Origin: DATAEG01 sp963703085
GTDB taxonomy: Bacteria > Actinomycetota > Actinomycetes > Mycobacteriales > Jatrophihabitantaceae
Reading direction: 5' to 3'
NCBI GenBank assembly: GCA_963703085.1
Contig: OY969789.1
Coordinates: 2,666,001 to 2,730,000 of the forward strand
Length of the DNA: 64,000 bases
Below, one piece after another: positions 49,584-57,609 of this stretch (positions within the stretch are counted from its first letter, which is position 1; every line of letters begins with the position of its first letter). Both the position numbers and the translations under genes were made by a program. Below the pieces are notes generated by a model. It did no database searches, was not told where the DNA came from, and was given only the letters and a program-made list of their open reading frames with translations.

Positions 49584-50663
49584 GTGGCGAAGCTCGGCGA
49601 ATACCGGAAGAAGCGGGATCCGAAGCGGACCAGTGAGCCGATGCCCGGCGACGCGCCGGCCGGCCCGGGTGATTCGTTCGTCATCCAAGAGCACCACGCG
49701 AGCTCCTTGCACTGGGACTTCCGGCTGGAACGCGATGGCGTGCTGGTGTCGTGGGCAGTGCCCAAGGGCGTCCCTCCGGATCCCAAGGTGAATCACCTGG
49801 CGGTGCACGTCGAGGATCACCCGCTGGAATATGCGACGTTCGAGGGCGACATCGCGCACGGCGAGTACGGCGGTGGCGCGGTGACGATCTGGGACCGGGG
49901 CACCTATGAGACGGAGAAGTGGACCGACCGCGAGGTGAAGGTGGTCCTGCACGGGGAGCGGGCGCAGGGCAGATTCGTGCTCTTCCAGACCGGCGGCAAG
50001 GACTGGATGATGCATCGGATGGATGGTCCGGTCCGGCCGGACTGGCAGCCGCTGCCCAGCGATCTGACGCCGATGCTCCCGACCCGCGGCGCGTTGCCGA
50101 CCGATGCGGGTTGGGCATTCGAGATGAATTGGCCCGGCCAGCGATGCCTGGTGCGCGTCGACGGCGGCCGGATCACGGTCAGCGACGGTAGTGATGACGT
50201 CACCTCGAAGTATCCCGAGCTGCGTGGGTTGGGGGAGCAGCTCGGGGCGACGCAGGCGTTGCTCGACGGAGTGATCGTCAGCCTCGACGCGGCCGGACGA
50301 CCTGACCGGGCGATGCTGCAGCGACGGATAGACGTCGGCTCACGGGCCACCGCGTCGAGACTGGCCAAGAGCGAGCCGGTCGTGCTCATGCTGAGCGATG
50401 TGCTGCATCTCGACGGCCGATCGTTGCTCTCGGCGCCGTACGAGGGGCGCCATGAGTTGCTGCTCGGCCTCGAGCTCGGCGGTGCGACGTGGCAGACCCC
50501 GCCGGCGTTCGACGGATCGGGCCCGGATGCGCTTGCCGCGAGCGAACGGCTCGGGATCGGCGGCGTGCTGGCCAAGTCGCGCAGCTCCCCGTACCGGCCC
50601 GCAAAGCGCACCCGGAAGTGGATCGCCGTGGCTGCCGCAAAGTCTGGCTCGGCGAAGCGGTAG
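49584..50663 (+). CDS. LigD-type 3'-phosphoesterase fused to a degenerate ATP-dependent ligase domain
   Basis: The 359-residue protein has a complete phosphoesterase domain (about residues 31-148): FVIQEHHASSLHWDFRLE with H37, H43, D45, then LAVHVEDHPLEY with H75, E77, D78 and H79, and MMHRMDG. From about 160 it follows a LigD nucleotidyltransferase, but motif I is E-M-N182-W-P184-G instead of E-x-K-W/Y-D-G, and motif III is LDGV where LDGE is usual. Only motif V (LAKSRSSPYRP) and KRTRKW stay recognisable. It should trim 3' ends but not be able to form the enzyme-AMP. It follows the glycosylase genes on the same strand after 36 bases. Confidence 0.85.
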   Translation: MAKLGEYRKKRDPKRTSEPMPGDAPAGPGDSFVIQEHHASSLHWDFRLERDGVLVSWAVPKGVPPDPKVNHLAVHVEDHPLEYATFEGDIAHGEYGGGAVTIWDRGTYETEKWTDREVKVVLHGERAQGRFVLFQTGGKDWMMHRMDGPVRPDWQPLPSDLTPMLPTRGALPTDAGWAFEMNWPGQRCLVRVDGGRITVSDGSDDVTSKYPELRGLGEQLGATQALLDGVIVSLDAAGRPDRAMLQRRIDVGSRATASRLAKSEPVVLMLSDVLHLDGRSLLSAPYEGRHELLLGLELGGATWQTPPAFDGSGPDALAASERLGIGGVLAKSRSSPYRPAKRTRKWIAVAAAKSGSAKR

Positions 50664-50788
50664 TTGGCGGGTTTCGGGGTGGTGACAGTCGCGCTCCACT
50701 TGAGTTGTCAGACAAAGACGCATCAACGAGGAGTTGTTCTTGGCTTCGGCTTGGATTGCTGACTGATGGTTTCGCTTGTGGTACAGGG

Positions 50789-50797
50789 TTATCCACA
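50789..50797. promoter_or_regulatory. Isolated perfect DnaA box
   Basis: TTATCCACA matches the classical DnaA box exactly. It is the only one seen in this 200-base gap, which otherwise shows a leaderless -10 candidate TAGACT (50853-50858) seven bases before the next gene. A single box is not an origin; it may be a regulatory site or chance. Confidence 0.35.
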
Positions 50798-50865
50798 GTG
50801 GGCGCGGTGTGCACAGGTTCGGATCTGCCCCGAAATTGTCGGACGCGGTCTCTAGACTCAGACAC

Positions 50866-52164
50866 ATGACAGCAGCCGTAACAGAGCCCGGCGTCGGGCG
50901 GGCGGTGCAGCTGCTCGACGACGGCGTCGCGCTGTTGTCCGGGGCGGAGATGGTCCGGTTAACCGAGGACGAGCTGCTGGAGGTGCTGCGTCGAGTGGAG
51001 GCGCACCGGCGCCGGCTCGCCACCGTCGATCACGCCCTGATCGGTGAGTTGGAGACTCGCCGGACTGCGGAGCGGTTGGGTGCCCGGTCCACCGCGGGGC
51101 TGTTGCGGGATGTGCTGCGGGTGTCCCCGCATGAAGCGGCCGGGCGAGTGAAGGCGGCCGGTCGGCTCGGGGTGCACGAGACGATCACCGGTGAAGTGCT
51201 ACCGGCGGAGTTCCCAGCAGTGGCAGCGGCGCAGCTAGAGGGTGCGATCTCGGCGGATCATGCGCGGGTGGTCACCGAAGCGATCGTGGGGCTACCGGTC
51301 GCGGTGCGCCTCGAACACGGCGAGTCCGTCGAGCAGCGACTCGTGGAGGAAGCGGCGCATTTCGACCCGGACAACCTGAACAAGCTCGCCCGGCGCATCG
51401 CCGACCACTTGGATCCGGACGGCACCCTGAGCTCCGATGACGATCAGTCCCGCCGCCGGCACGCGACGCTGACCGGGAACCGCGACGGCAGTGGTGACCT
51501 GCACGCCCACCTCACTCCCGAAACACTCGCGAAGCTGCACGCGGTGCTGTTGCCGCTCGCGACGCCGCGACCCACCGGCGACGCTCGCGACGAACGGACC
51601 CCGGGCCAGCGGCTGCACGACGCCCTCAGTGAAGTCGCCGGTCGGCTGCTGGCCTCCGGCACGCTGCCCGCCTCCGGCGGCACCCCGGCCACGGTCCTGC
51701 TCACCATGACCCTCGATCAACTGGAGTCGCGGACCGGGCTGGTCAGCACCGGGCACGGCGGACAGCTGTCCGTCAACCAGGCACTCCGCCTGGCCGGGGA
51801 AGCCGAGATCATCCCCGTCGTCGTCGACAAGACCGGGATCCTTGCCTACGGACGCAGCCGGCGCATCGCGTCACCCGCGCAACGCCGCGCGCTCACCGCC
51901 CGTGACGGGGGCTGTGTCATGCCCGGCTGTGATCACCCGCCGGACTGGTGCGAAGTCCACCACCTGGTCCGCTGGGAACACGGCGGCAGCACCGACCTCG
52001 ACCAGCTCGTCCTGCTCTGCGGCTACCACCACCACACCCACCAACACCACGGCTGGAACATCGTCATCCGCGACGGACGAGCCTGGGCCATCCCGCCACC
52101 CTGGATCGACCCCCACCAGACACCCATCCGCAATCGACTCCACGACACCGACCCCATCGACTGA
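50866..52164 (+). CDS. 13E12-repeat family protein (DUF222) with HNH endonuclease domain
   Basis: The 432-residue protein has the DUF222 helical region (about 30-290, with LGARSTAGLLRDVLRVSPHE and ISADHARVVTEAIVGLP) and a C-terminal HNH domain: CVMPGCDHPPDWCEVHHLV, WEHGGSTDLDQLVLLC, GYHHHTHQHHGW. The zinc cysteines and the catalytic HH pair are present. These proteins are multicopy in many actinobacteria; the function is unknown, and mobility or recombination roles are suspected. The ATG follows a -10 hexamer by seven bases. Confidence 0.93.
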   Translation: MTAAVTEPGVGRAVQLLDDGVALLSGAEMVRLTEDELLEVLRRVEAHRRRLATVDHALIGELETRRTAERLGARSTAGLLRDVLRVSPHEAAGRVKAAGRLGVHETITGEVLPAEFPAVAAAQLEGAISADHARVVTEAIVGLPVAVRLEHGESVEQRLVEEAAHFDPDNLNKLARRIADHLDPDGTLSSDDDQSRRRHATLTGNRDGSGDLHAHLTPETLAKLHAVLLPLATPRPTGDARDERTPGQRLHDALSEVAGRLLASGTLPASGGTPATVLLTMTLDQLESRTGLVSTGHGGQLSVNQALRLAGEAEIIPVVVDKTGILAYGRSRRIASPAQRRALTARDGGCVMPGCDHPPDWCEVHHLVRWEHGGSTDLDQLVLLCGYHHHTHQHHGWNIVIRDGRAWAIPPPWIDPHQTPIRNRLHDTDPID

Positions 52165-52228
52165 CGCCGCCGGCTGGGCGGCAGGTGCGCATGCTTAGGC
52201 TTGCTGCTCCACCGAGTAGAGGGATGCG

Positions 52229-52852
52229 ATGGCAGAGGACGACGTCCGGGAGTTGGACCGCCGTGCGGTGCAGGGCAGCCTGCCGCCGTCGGTCGAGCTG
52301 GACGCCGAGGCGCTACGGCTGCCGACGCCCTGCACCGGCTGGGACCTGGCGGCGCTGTTGCGCCACATGATTGCGCAGCACCGGGGATTCGCCGCAGCGT
52401 TCCGAGGAAATGGCGCGGACCTGTCGCTCTGGGAGCCGCGACCGCTCGGGCCGGATGCTCGCGCGGATTACCTGGCCAGCGCTGACGATGTTCGGGCAGC
52501 GTTCGCGGAGGACGGAGCGCAGCAACGGGGCGTTGCTCTGCCGGAGTTGTCTGCGACGGCGACCTTCCCAGCGGAGATGGCGATCGGCTTCCACTTACTG
52601 GACTACGTCGCGCACGGTTGGGACGTCGCCAAGACCGTCGGGACCGACTACGTGATGGACGATGCCGTGCTGGTCGCGGTGTGGAAGCTGGCATCGCAAC
52701 TGCCGACCAGCGCCTCGTCGGACCAGGCCGGCGCTCCGTTTCGAGCGCCTATCGCTGTCGACGCGGACGCCCCGGTGATAGACCGGATCGTCGGTCGCTT
52801 GGGCCGCGCGCCGGACTGGACGAGGCCGACCGCGAACCACCCGGCCGGGTGA
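52229..52852 (+). CDS. TIGR03086-type metal-binding protein (DinB/mycothiol isomerase-like)
   Basis: The 207-residue four-helix protein contains LRLPTPCTGWDLAALLRHMI with an His, and IGFHLLDYVAHGWDVAKTVG with two more His in the spacing of the DinB/maleylpyruvate isomerase metal site. Members use mycothiol in the few studied cases. A similar protein follows the sigma factor at 54522. GAGGG lies upstream of the ATG. Confidence 0.88.
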   Translation: MAEDDVRELDRRAVQGSLPPSVELDAEALRLPTPCTGWDLAALLRHMIAQHRGFAAAFRGNGADLSLWEPRPLGPDARADYLASADDVRAAFAEDGAQQRGVALPELSATATFPAEMAIGFHLLDYVAHGWDVAKTVGTDYVMDDAVLVAVWKLASQLPTSASSDQAGAPFRAPIAVDADAPVIDRIVGRLGRAPDWTRPTANHPAG

Positions 52853-52897
52853 CCCAAGCGGGTCAACTGGGACCGGCGTCAGCGGAGCGGGCAGCAA

Positions 52898-53299
52898 CTA
52901 CTGCGGCGCGCTGGGGTCCATGTACATGACCTCCCAGAGGTGCCCGTCGACGTCCTGGAAGCTCCAGCCGTACATAGGGCCATCGACCTGCTTGTCCCTA
53001 CTCGGCTTACCCCCGGCCGTGATGGCTTTGGCGACCAGCGTGTCGACGTCCTCGCGGCTGTCCGCGGAGAGGCACAGGATCGCTTCGGACTGCGTGTTCG
53101 TGTCGACCGGCTGCTTGTTGGTGAAGGTCTGGAAGAAGTCCTCGGTCAGCAACATGACACACGCCTGGTCGCTGATGACCATGCACGCCGCACGTTCATC
53201 GGTGAACTGGGGGTTGAACGTGAAACCCAGCTCAGTGAAGAACGCCGCCGAGGCGTCGAGATCTTTGACCGGGAGGTTGATGAAGATCATGCGGGACAT
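52898..53299 (-). CDS. VOC-superfamily protein (lactoylglutathione lyase-like)
   Basis: The 133-residue protein starts MSRMIFINLPVKDLDASAAF and has ACMVISDQACVMLLTEDFFQ and a WSFQDVDGHLWEVMYMDPSA end, with the final Glu of the metal site. It belongs to the group annotated as glyoxalase/bleomycin resistance-like or PhnB-like, often beside ECF sigma factors. It is divergent from the sigma factor gene; the 206-base gap between them holds a TTGACA (53473-53478) but no further gene. Confidence 0.9.
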   Translation of the reverse strand: MSRMIFINLPVKDLDASAAFFTELGFTFNPQFTDERAACMVISDQACVMLLTEDFFQTFTNKQPVDTNTQSEAILCLSADSREDVDTLVAKAITAGGKPSRDKQVDGPMYGWSFQDVDGHLWEVMYMDPSAPQ

Positions 53300-53505
53300 G
53301 AGCGGTGGCTCCTTTGCTGTGGCGCACTCCGGCGGTGCAGCTTCACCCGTATCGACCAGGGTCGGGCCGCGAACTCATCGGTGGGTGGCCGGGATGTTCC
53401 CGCTCCGGCATCGACCGATGATTTCTGTCGCTGCCGCGAGTCTGATTGAGTGAGGGCCGCGCGGGTGCGCGGTTGACAGTGAAGACACCTGACCGAGGAG
53501 CCGCA

Positions 53506-54525
53506 GTGACGTCCACCCAGGACCCTCTGACCGACGACTTCCCGACCCAGTCCGACAGCTACCGTCGCGAGCTGTTCGCGCACTGCTACCGAATGGTCGG
53601 GTCGGTGCACGACGCCGAGGACCTGGTCCAGGAGACGTACCTGCGCGCCTGGCGCAGCTACCACGCCTTCGAGCACCGCTCGTCGATGCGCACCTGGCTC
53701 TACCGCATCGCGACCAACGTCTGCCTCACCTCGCTCGAAGGAAAGGGGCGCCGGCCACTGCCGAGCGGGCTGGGTAACGAGGCCAGCGAGCCCGACGCCG
53801 CGTTGGTCAGCCGCGAGGAGGTGCTCTGGCTGGAGCCGGCACCGGACACGCTGCTCGCCGAACGCGGCGATCCCGCGGACCTTGTCACCGCCAAGGAAAG
53901 CGTGCGGCTCGCGTTCGTCGCCGCATTGCAACACCTGCCGATCCGGCAGCGCGCGGTGCTGGTGCTTCGCGACGTCCTCATGTGGAAGGCGGCCGAGGTC
54001 GCCGACGCGCTGACTCTCAGTGTCGCCGCGGTGAACAGCCTGCTGCAGCGCGCCAGAGCCACCCTCGCCGAGCATGCGCCCAGCCAGGACACCGTCGTCG
54101 AGCCTCCGACAGCCGAGCAGCGGGAGTTGCTCGATCACTATGTTGCCGCCTTCTGGGCCAAAGACGTCGACGCACTGGTCGCCATGTTCACCCAGGACGC
54201 GGTGTGGGAGATGCCGCCGTTCGCCGGCTGGTACACCGGCGCGGCGAACATAGGCAGACTCATTTCCACCCAGTGCCCGGGCGGCGCGCACGACATGCGA
54301 ATGGTTGCCACGGGTGCCAACGGCCAACCCGCATTCGGTCTTTACATGCGGCGTGCGGACGGCACCTTCACACCGTTCCATCTCCAGGTGGTGACGCTGG
54401 CCGGCGCCAAGGTCAGGCACGTCTCTGCCTTCTTCGACCACGACCTGTTCGGGACTTTCGGGCTGCCGCCGAGCCTGCCGGCGGAGTCCCAGCCGGGCGA
54501 CCCGCTCGTCGCGGCCCCGGCGTGA
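53506..54525 (+). CDS. ECF sigma factor with C-terminal SnoaL-like domain (SigG-like)
   Basis: The 339-residue protein has sigma region 2 (AHCYRMVGSVHDAEDLVQET, then LRAWRSYHAFEHRSSMRTWL), region 4 (LQHLPIRQRAVLVLRDVLMW, then LTLSVAAVNSLLQRARATL) and, from about residue 205, a SnoaL/NTF2-like domain with YVAAFWAKDVDALVAMFTQD. Such sigma factors lack a separate anti-sigma factor and are thought to be controlled by their own C-terminal domain. GAGGAG six bases before GTG 53506 decides the start; GTG 53476 lacks one. The stop overlaps the next gene (GTGA). Confidence 0.92.
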   Translation: MTSTQDPLTDDFPTQSDSYRRELFAHCYRMVGSVHDAEDLVQETYLRAWRSYHAFEHRSSMRTWLYRIATNVCLTSLEGKGRRPLPSGLGNEASEPDAALVSREEVLWLEPAPDTLLAERGDPADLVTAKESVRLAFVAALQHLPIRQRAVLVLRDVLMWKAAEVADALTLSVAAVNSLLQRARATLAEHAPSQDTVVEPPTAEQRELLDHYVAAFWAKDVDALVAMFTQDAVWEMPPFAGWYTGAANIGRLISTQCPGGAHDMRMVATGANGQPAFGLYMRRADGTFTPFHLQVVTLAGAKVRHVSAFFDHDLFGTFGLPPSLPAESQPGDPLVAAPA

Positions 54526-55121
54526 CGACGCAGTCGACTGCCGCGCCGTACGCGACAGCAGTCGGCCTAGTCGAGCGGTCCATCGGCTACACCCGGTTCA
54601 GTCTGAGCTGGGTGTCGTCCACCGAGCTGTCCGCCCCGACCCCGTGCCGCGACTGGGACCTGCGGGCACTGCTGGTGCACATGGACGACTCACTGGCCGC
54701 GCTCACCGAAGCGGCCCGCGGGTCGGGGGTCCGGCTGGACGCCGCCCACGTGCCGGTGCCGCAAGCGGACCTTGTCGAGCGGGTGTGCCGCCGAGCGTGC
54801 ACGTTGCTCGGCGCGTGGGTGCGTGCCGAGCAGCACGCCCAGGTACGCGTCGGCGGTGCCGCGATGTCGACGAAGCTGCTGCTGGCAGCCGGAGCGCTGG
54901 AGATCACCGTGCACGGCTGGGATGTGGCGCAGGCCTGCGGGGTGCCTCATCCGATCCCGGCCGAGCTCGCGGCAGATCTGCGCGAGTATCTGCCGATGCT
55001 GGTCTGCGATGCGGATCGACCGTCCCGGTTCGCGGCCGCGGTCGAGCCGGTACCGGGCGCCAGCGCAGCCGATCGTCTGCTGGCACTGCTGGGCCGCGCA
55101 GGGTGGTCAGGCGGGCGCTAG
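54522..55121 (+). CDS. Maleylpyruvate isomerase/DinB-like mycothiol-dependent protein
   Basis: The 199-residue protein has LSAPTPCRDWDLRALLVHMD with His, and LLLAAGALEITVHGWDVAQA with the second conserved His, as in the TIGR03086 family. It overlaps the sigma factor stop by four bases and is therefore in its operon. An enzyme role in detoxifying an electrophile sensed by the sigma factor is possible but unproven. Confidence 0.86.
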   Translation: MTTQSTAAPYATAVGLVERSIGYTRFSLSWVSSTELSAPTPCRDWDLRALLVHMDDSLAALTEAARGSGVRLDAAHVPVPQADLVERVCRRACTLLGAWVRAEQHAQVRVGGAAMSTKLLLAAGALEITVHGWDVAQACGVPHPIPAELAADLREYLPMLVCDADRPSRFAAAVEPVPGASAADRLLALLGRAGWSGGR

Positions 55122-55194
55122 GCTGACCCGCGGTGCGCCGGGAAGCCTGGTCGGCATGGTTTCTGCCTGCCCGCCGTCCTGAGGAGCGCCATCC

Positions 55195-56664
55195 GTGTCC
55201 GACGCCCGGACGTTCGCCATCGACATTGCGCTCACCGCCGGAGTCGGACTCGTGGCGGTGTTGTCCAATCGGTTGACCGAACGGGTGCGCGTGCCGGCGC
55301 CGGCGCTCGTCCTGCTCGCTGCGGCCATCGTGGTCAAGCTGGTGCCCGACCTGCACGTTCCACCTGAGCGGATGGTCGAGCGGCTGGTCACCGTCGCCCT
55401 CATCTGCATTCTCTTCGACGGGGGAATGCACATCGGCTGGTCCCGGTTCGGCAAGGCCGCCGGAGCGATCACGTCGGTCGGCGTTCTCGGCACGTTCCTC
55501 TGCACCGCCGGTGTGGCTGTCTTCCTTCGCTACGTAATACGACTCGACTGGTACCCCGCGGTCCTCGTCGCGACCGCACTCGCGCCGACCGATCCGGCGG
55601 TCGTGTTCGCTGTGCTCGGGCGGCGGGAGATCGCCGGGCGCAGCGGCACCATCCTGGAAGGCGAGTCCGGTGCGAACGATCCGGTCGGCATCGCCTTGAT
55701 GGCAAGCCTGATCGCGGCCGGCGAGCTGAGTGCGGGCGCGTTCGGTCACGTGGCCGGGGAGTTCCTGCTGCAGATGGGCGTGGGTGCCGCGATCGGCGGG
55801 GTGGGCGGCCGGCTCCTGCTGATGTTCATGCGCCGGATCCCACTGCCCAGCGAGGCGCTGTATCCGCTGCGCACCCTGGCCTGCGCAGCTGCCCTGTTCG
55901 GGATCGCTGTGCTGGCGCACGGATCAGGCTTCCTCGCCGTCTTCGTGGCCGGCATCGTCGTCGGCGACGGGCGGGCGCCCTACAAACGCGAGACGGAACT
56001 GTTCCACTCGGCGCTGGCCAGCCTCGGCGAGATCGTCGCATTCGTGGTGCTCGGATTGACCGTGGATCTCGACGTGTTGGCCCGGCTCGAGGTCTGGCTG
56101 CCCGGCCTCGTGATCGGGGCCGTGCTGGCACTGGTCATCCGTCCACTGCTGGCCGGACCTTGTCTCATCCCTGCTCGACTGCCGCGCAACGAGCTGATCT
56201 TCGTCCTGTTCGCAGGGCTGAAGGGCGCGGTGCCGCTGTTGCTCGGCAGCCTGATCCTCGCGGCGCACGTACCGCACGCGGAGCGGCTCTACGGGATCAT
56301 CGTCGTGGTCGTGGTCATTTCCGTCGTCGTGCAGGGCAGCCTGCTGCCGAGCGTCGCGGGCTGGCTACACATCCCGATGCGGACGGTGCCACCCGAGCCC
56401 TGGTCGTTGGGCGTACGGCTGCGCCACGAACCGAACGGCGTGCACCGGTTGACCGTCGCTCCGGGCTCGGTTGCCGATGGCCGCACGATCGCAGATTTCG
56501 ACGAGCTGCCGGAGCAGGCATGGATCAGCTTCGTGGTCCGCGCCGGGCACATCGTTGCGGTCACCCGGGACACCGCGCTGCAACCCGCCGACGAAGCGCT
56601 GGTGCTCGCCGACCCGAGTCTCGAGGGCGAGCTTCGTGCCATCTTCGCGGCGCCGCCGACCTAG
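55195..56664 (+). CDS. Cation/proton antiporter (CPA1/NhaP2-like) with C-terminal TrkA-C domain
   Basis: The 489-residue protein has 12-13 hydrophobic segments, with the antiporter motifs FDGGMHIGWSRF, LAPTDPAVVFAVLG and EGESGANDPVGIAL (the ND pair of CPA1 exchangers). A cytoplasmic TrkA-C domain occupies about residues 400-485 (VAPGSVADGRTIADFDELPE). This is the NhaP2/CvrA layout, a K+/H+ or Na+/H+ exchanger regulated by a cytoplasmic ligand. GAGGAG precedes the GTG start. Confidence 0.93.
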   Translation: MSDARTFAIDIALTAGVGLVAVLSNRLTERVRVPAPALVLLAAAIVVKLVPDLHVPPERMVERLVTVALICILFDGGMHIGWSRFGKAAGAITSVGVLGTFLCTAGVAVFLRYVIRLDWYPAVLVATALAPTDPAVVFAVLGRREIAGRSGTILEGESGANDPVGIALMASLIAAGELSAGAFGHVAGEFLLQMGVGAAIGGVGGRLLLMFMRRIPLPSEALYPLRTLACAAALFGIAVLAHGSGFLAVFVAGIVVGDGRAPYKRETELFHSALASLGEIVAFVVLGLTVDLDVLARLEVWLPGLVIGAVLALVIRPLLAGPCLIPARLPRNELIFVLFAGLKGAVPLLLGSLILAAHVPHAERLYGIIVVVVVISVVVQGSLLPSVAGWLHIPMRTVPPEPWSLGVRLRHEPNGVHRLTVAPGSVADGRTIADFDELPEQAWISFVVRAGHIVAVTRDTALQPADEALVLADPSLEGELRAIFAAPPT

Positions 56665-56670
56665 CCGTGG

Positions 56671-57549
56671 TCAGGCGCGCTGGCCCAGCTCGTCCCGCCA
56701 GCTGTGCTGTGGGTCGTACCCGAGGACCCGGCGTGCCTTGTCGATCGAGAGCATCGTTTCGTGCTCGCCGAGCTCCTTACGCACCTCGACGCCCGGGAAG
56801 ACTTCCGCGGCAAGCTCAGCACTGCGCCGCGACATCACCGTGTCCGCGTTCGCGATGATGAACCGGTCGAACCCCGCGCCCTCGTGCTCGAGCGCGAGCC
56901 GGATCGCTTGGGCGCCGTCGCGCGCGTCGATGTAGCCCCAGAGGTTCCACTTCCGCAGCAAGGGATCCGCGTCGAATGCCGGGAAGGCGGCGTAGTCCTC
57001 CGGGTTCATCACATTCGAGAAGCGCAGCCCCGTCATGGTCAGATCCGGATGCCAGCGGCAGAGCTGCTCGGCCAGCTGTTCCTCGAGGTGCTTGTTCAGG
57101 GAGTACGTGGACTCCGGGCGGGCCGGGTACTCCTCGTCCACCGGGATGTACGGCGGCGGCGTGTCGAAGGGCAACCCGAGCACCGTTTCACTGGAAGCCC
57201 AGACGATGCGGCGGATGCCGGCTTGCAGCGCGGCGGTGAACACGTTGTAGGTGGTCAGCGCATTGTTGCGGAACAGCGCCGCGTTGGCGGCAAGCCCCGG
57301 TGCCGGCAGAGCGGCGAGGTGCACCACCGCATCGACCCTGTCGTACCGGTCGTCGATCGCCGTCAGCGCCTGCACCGTTTCACCGAAGTCGGTGAAGTCG
57401 ATGCGCACGAACTGCGAGACCGGATCGGACGACTCGACCCGGTCGAGATTGACCACGTCCCAGTCATGCTCGAGCAGATGACGGACAGCGGCGCGGCCGA
57501 GCTTGCCGCTCCCGCCGGTGACGGCGACTCGGCCGTGCCCCGCGGTCAT
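56671..57549 (-). CDS. NAD-dependent epimerase/dehydratase
   Basis: The 292-residue extended SDR has RVAVTGGSGKLGRAAVRHLL, VHLAALPAPG, the ASSETVLG strand and YSLNKHLEEQLAEQL with the catalytic Tyr-x-x-x-Lys. It resembles nucleotide-sugar epimerases or uronate dehydrogenase-like proteins. No sugar-nucleotide genes adjoin it. It is convergent with the antiporter, six bases away. Confidence 0.92.
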   Translation of the reverse strand: MTAGHGRVAVTGGSGKLGRAAVRHLLEHDWDVVNLDRVESSDPVSQFVRIDFTDFGETVQALTAIDDRYDRVDAVVHLAALPAPGLAANAALFRNNALTTYNVFTAALQAGIRRIVWASSETVLGLPFDTPPPYIPVDEEYPARPESTYSLNKHLEEQLAEQLCRWHPDLTMTGLRFSNVMNPEDYAAFPAFDADPLLRKWNLWGYIDARDGAQAIRLALEHEGAGFDRFIIANADTVMSRRSAELAAEVFPGVEVRKELGEHETMLSIDKARRVLGYDPQHSWRDELGQRA

Positions 57550-57609
57550 GCCGCCCTCATCGGAGCTGCGGGTGCACGGGTCAAATCGGTGGTCGGAGTC
57601 ATGGGTCCA

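Noticed and set aside
48185..50015. Two minus-strand open frames of over 500 codons
   Set aside because: They lie opposite the AlkX-like and LigD-like genes, which have clear domains; the antisense products have none.
50700..50865. Possible replication origin
   Set aside because: Only one DnaA box is present, without an AT-rich unwinding region, dnaA or dnaN nearby.
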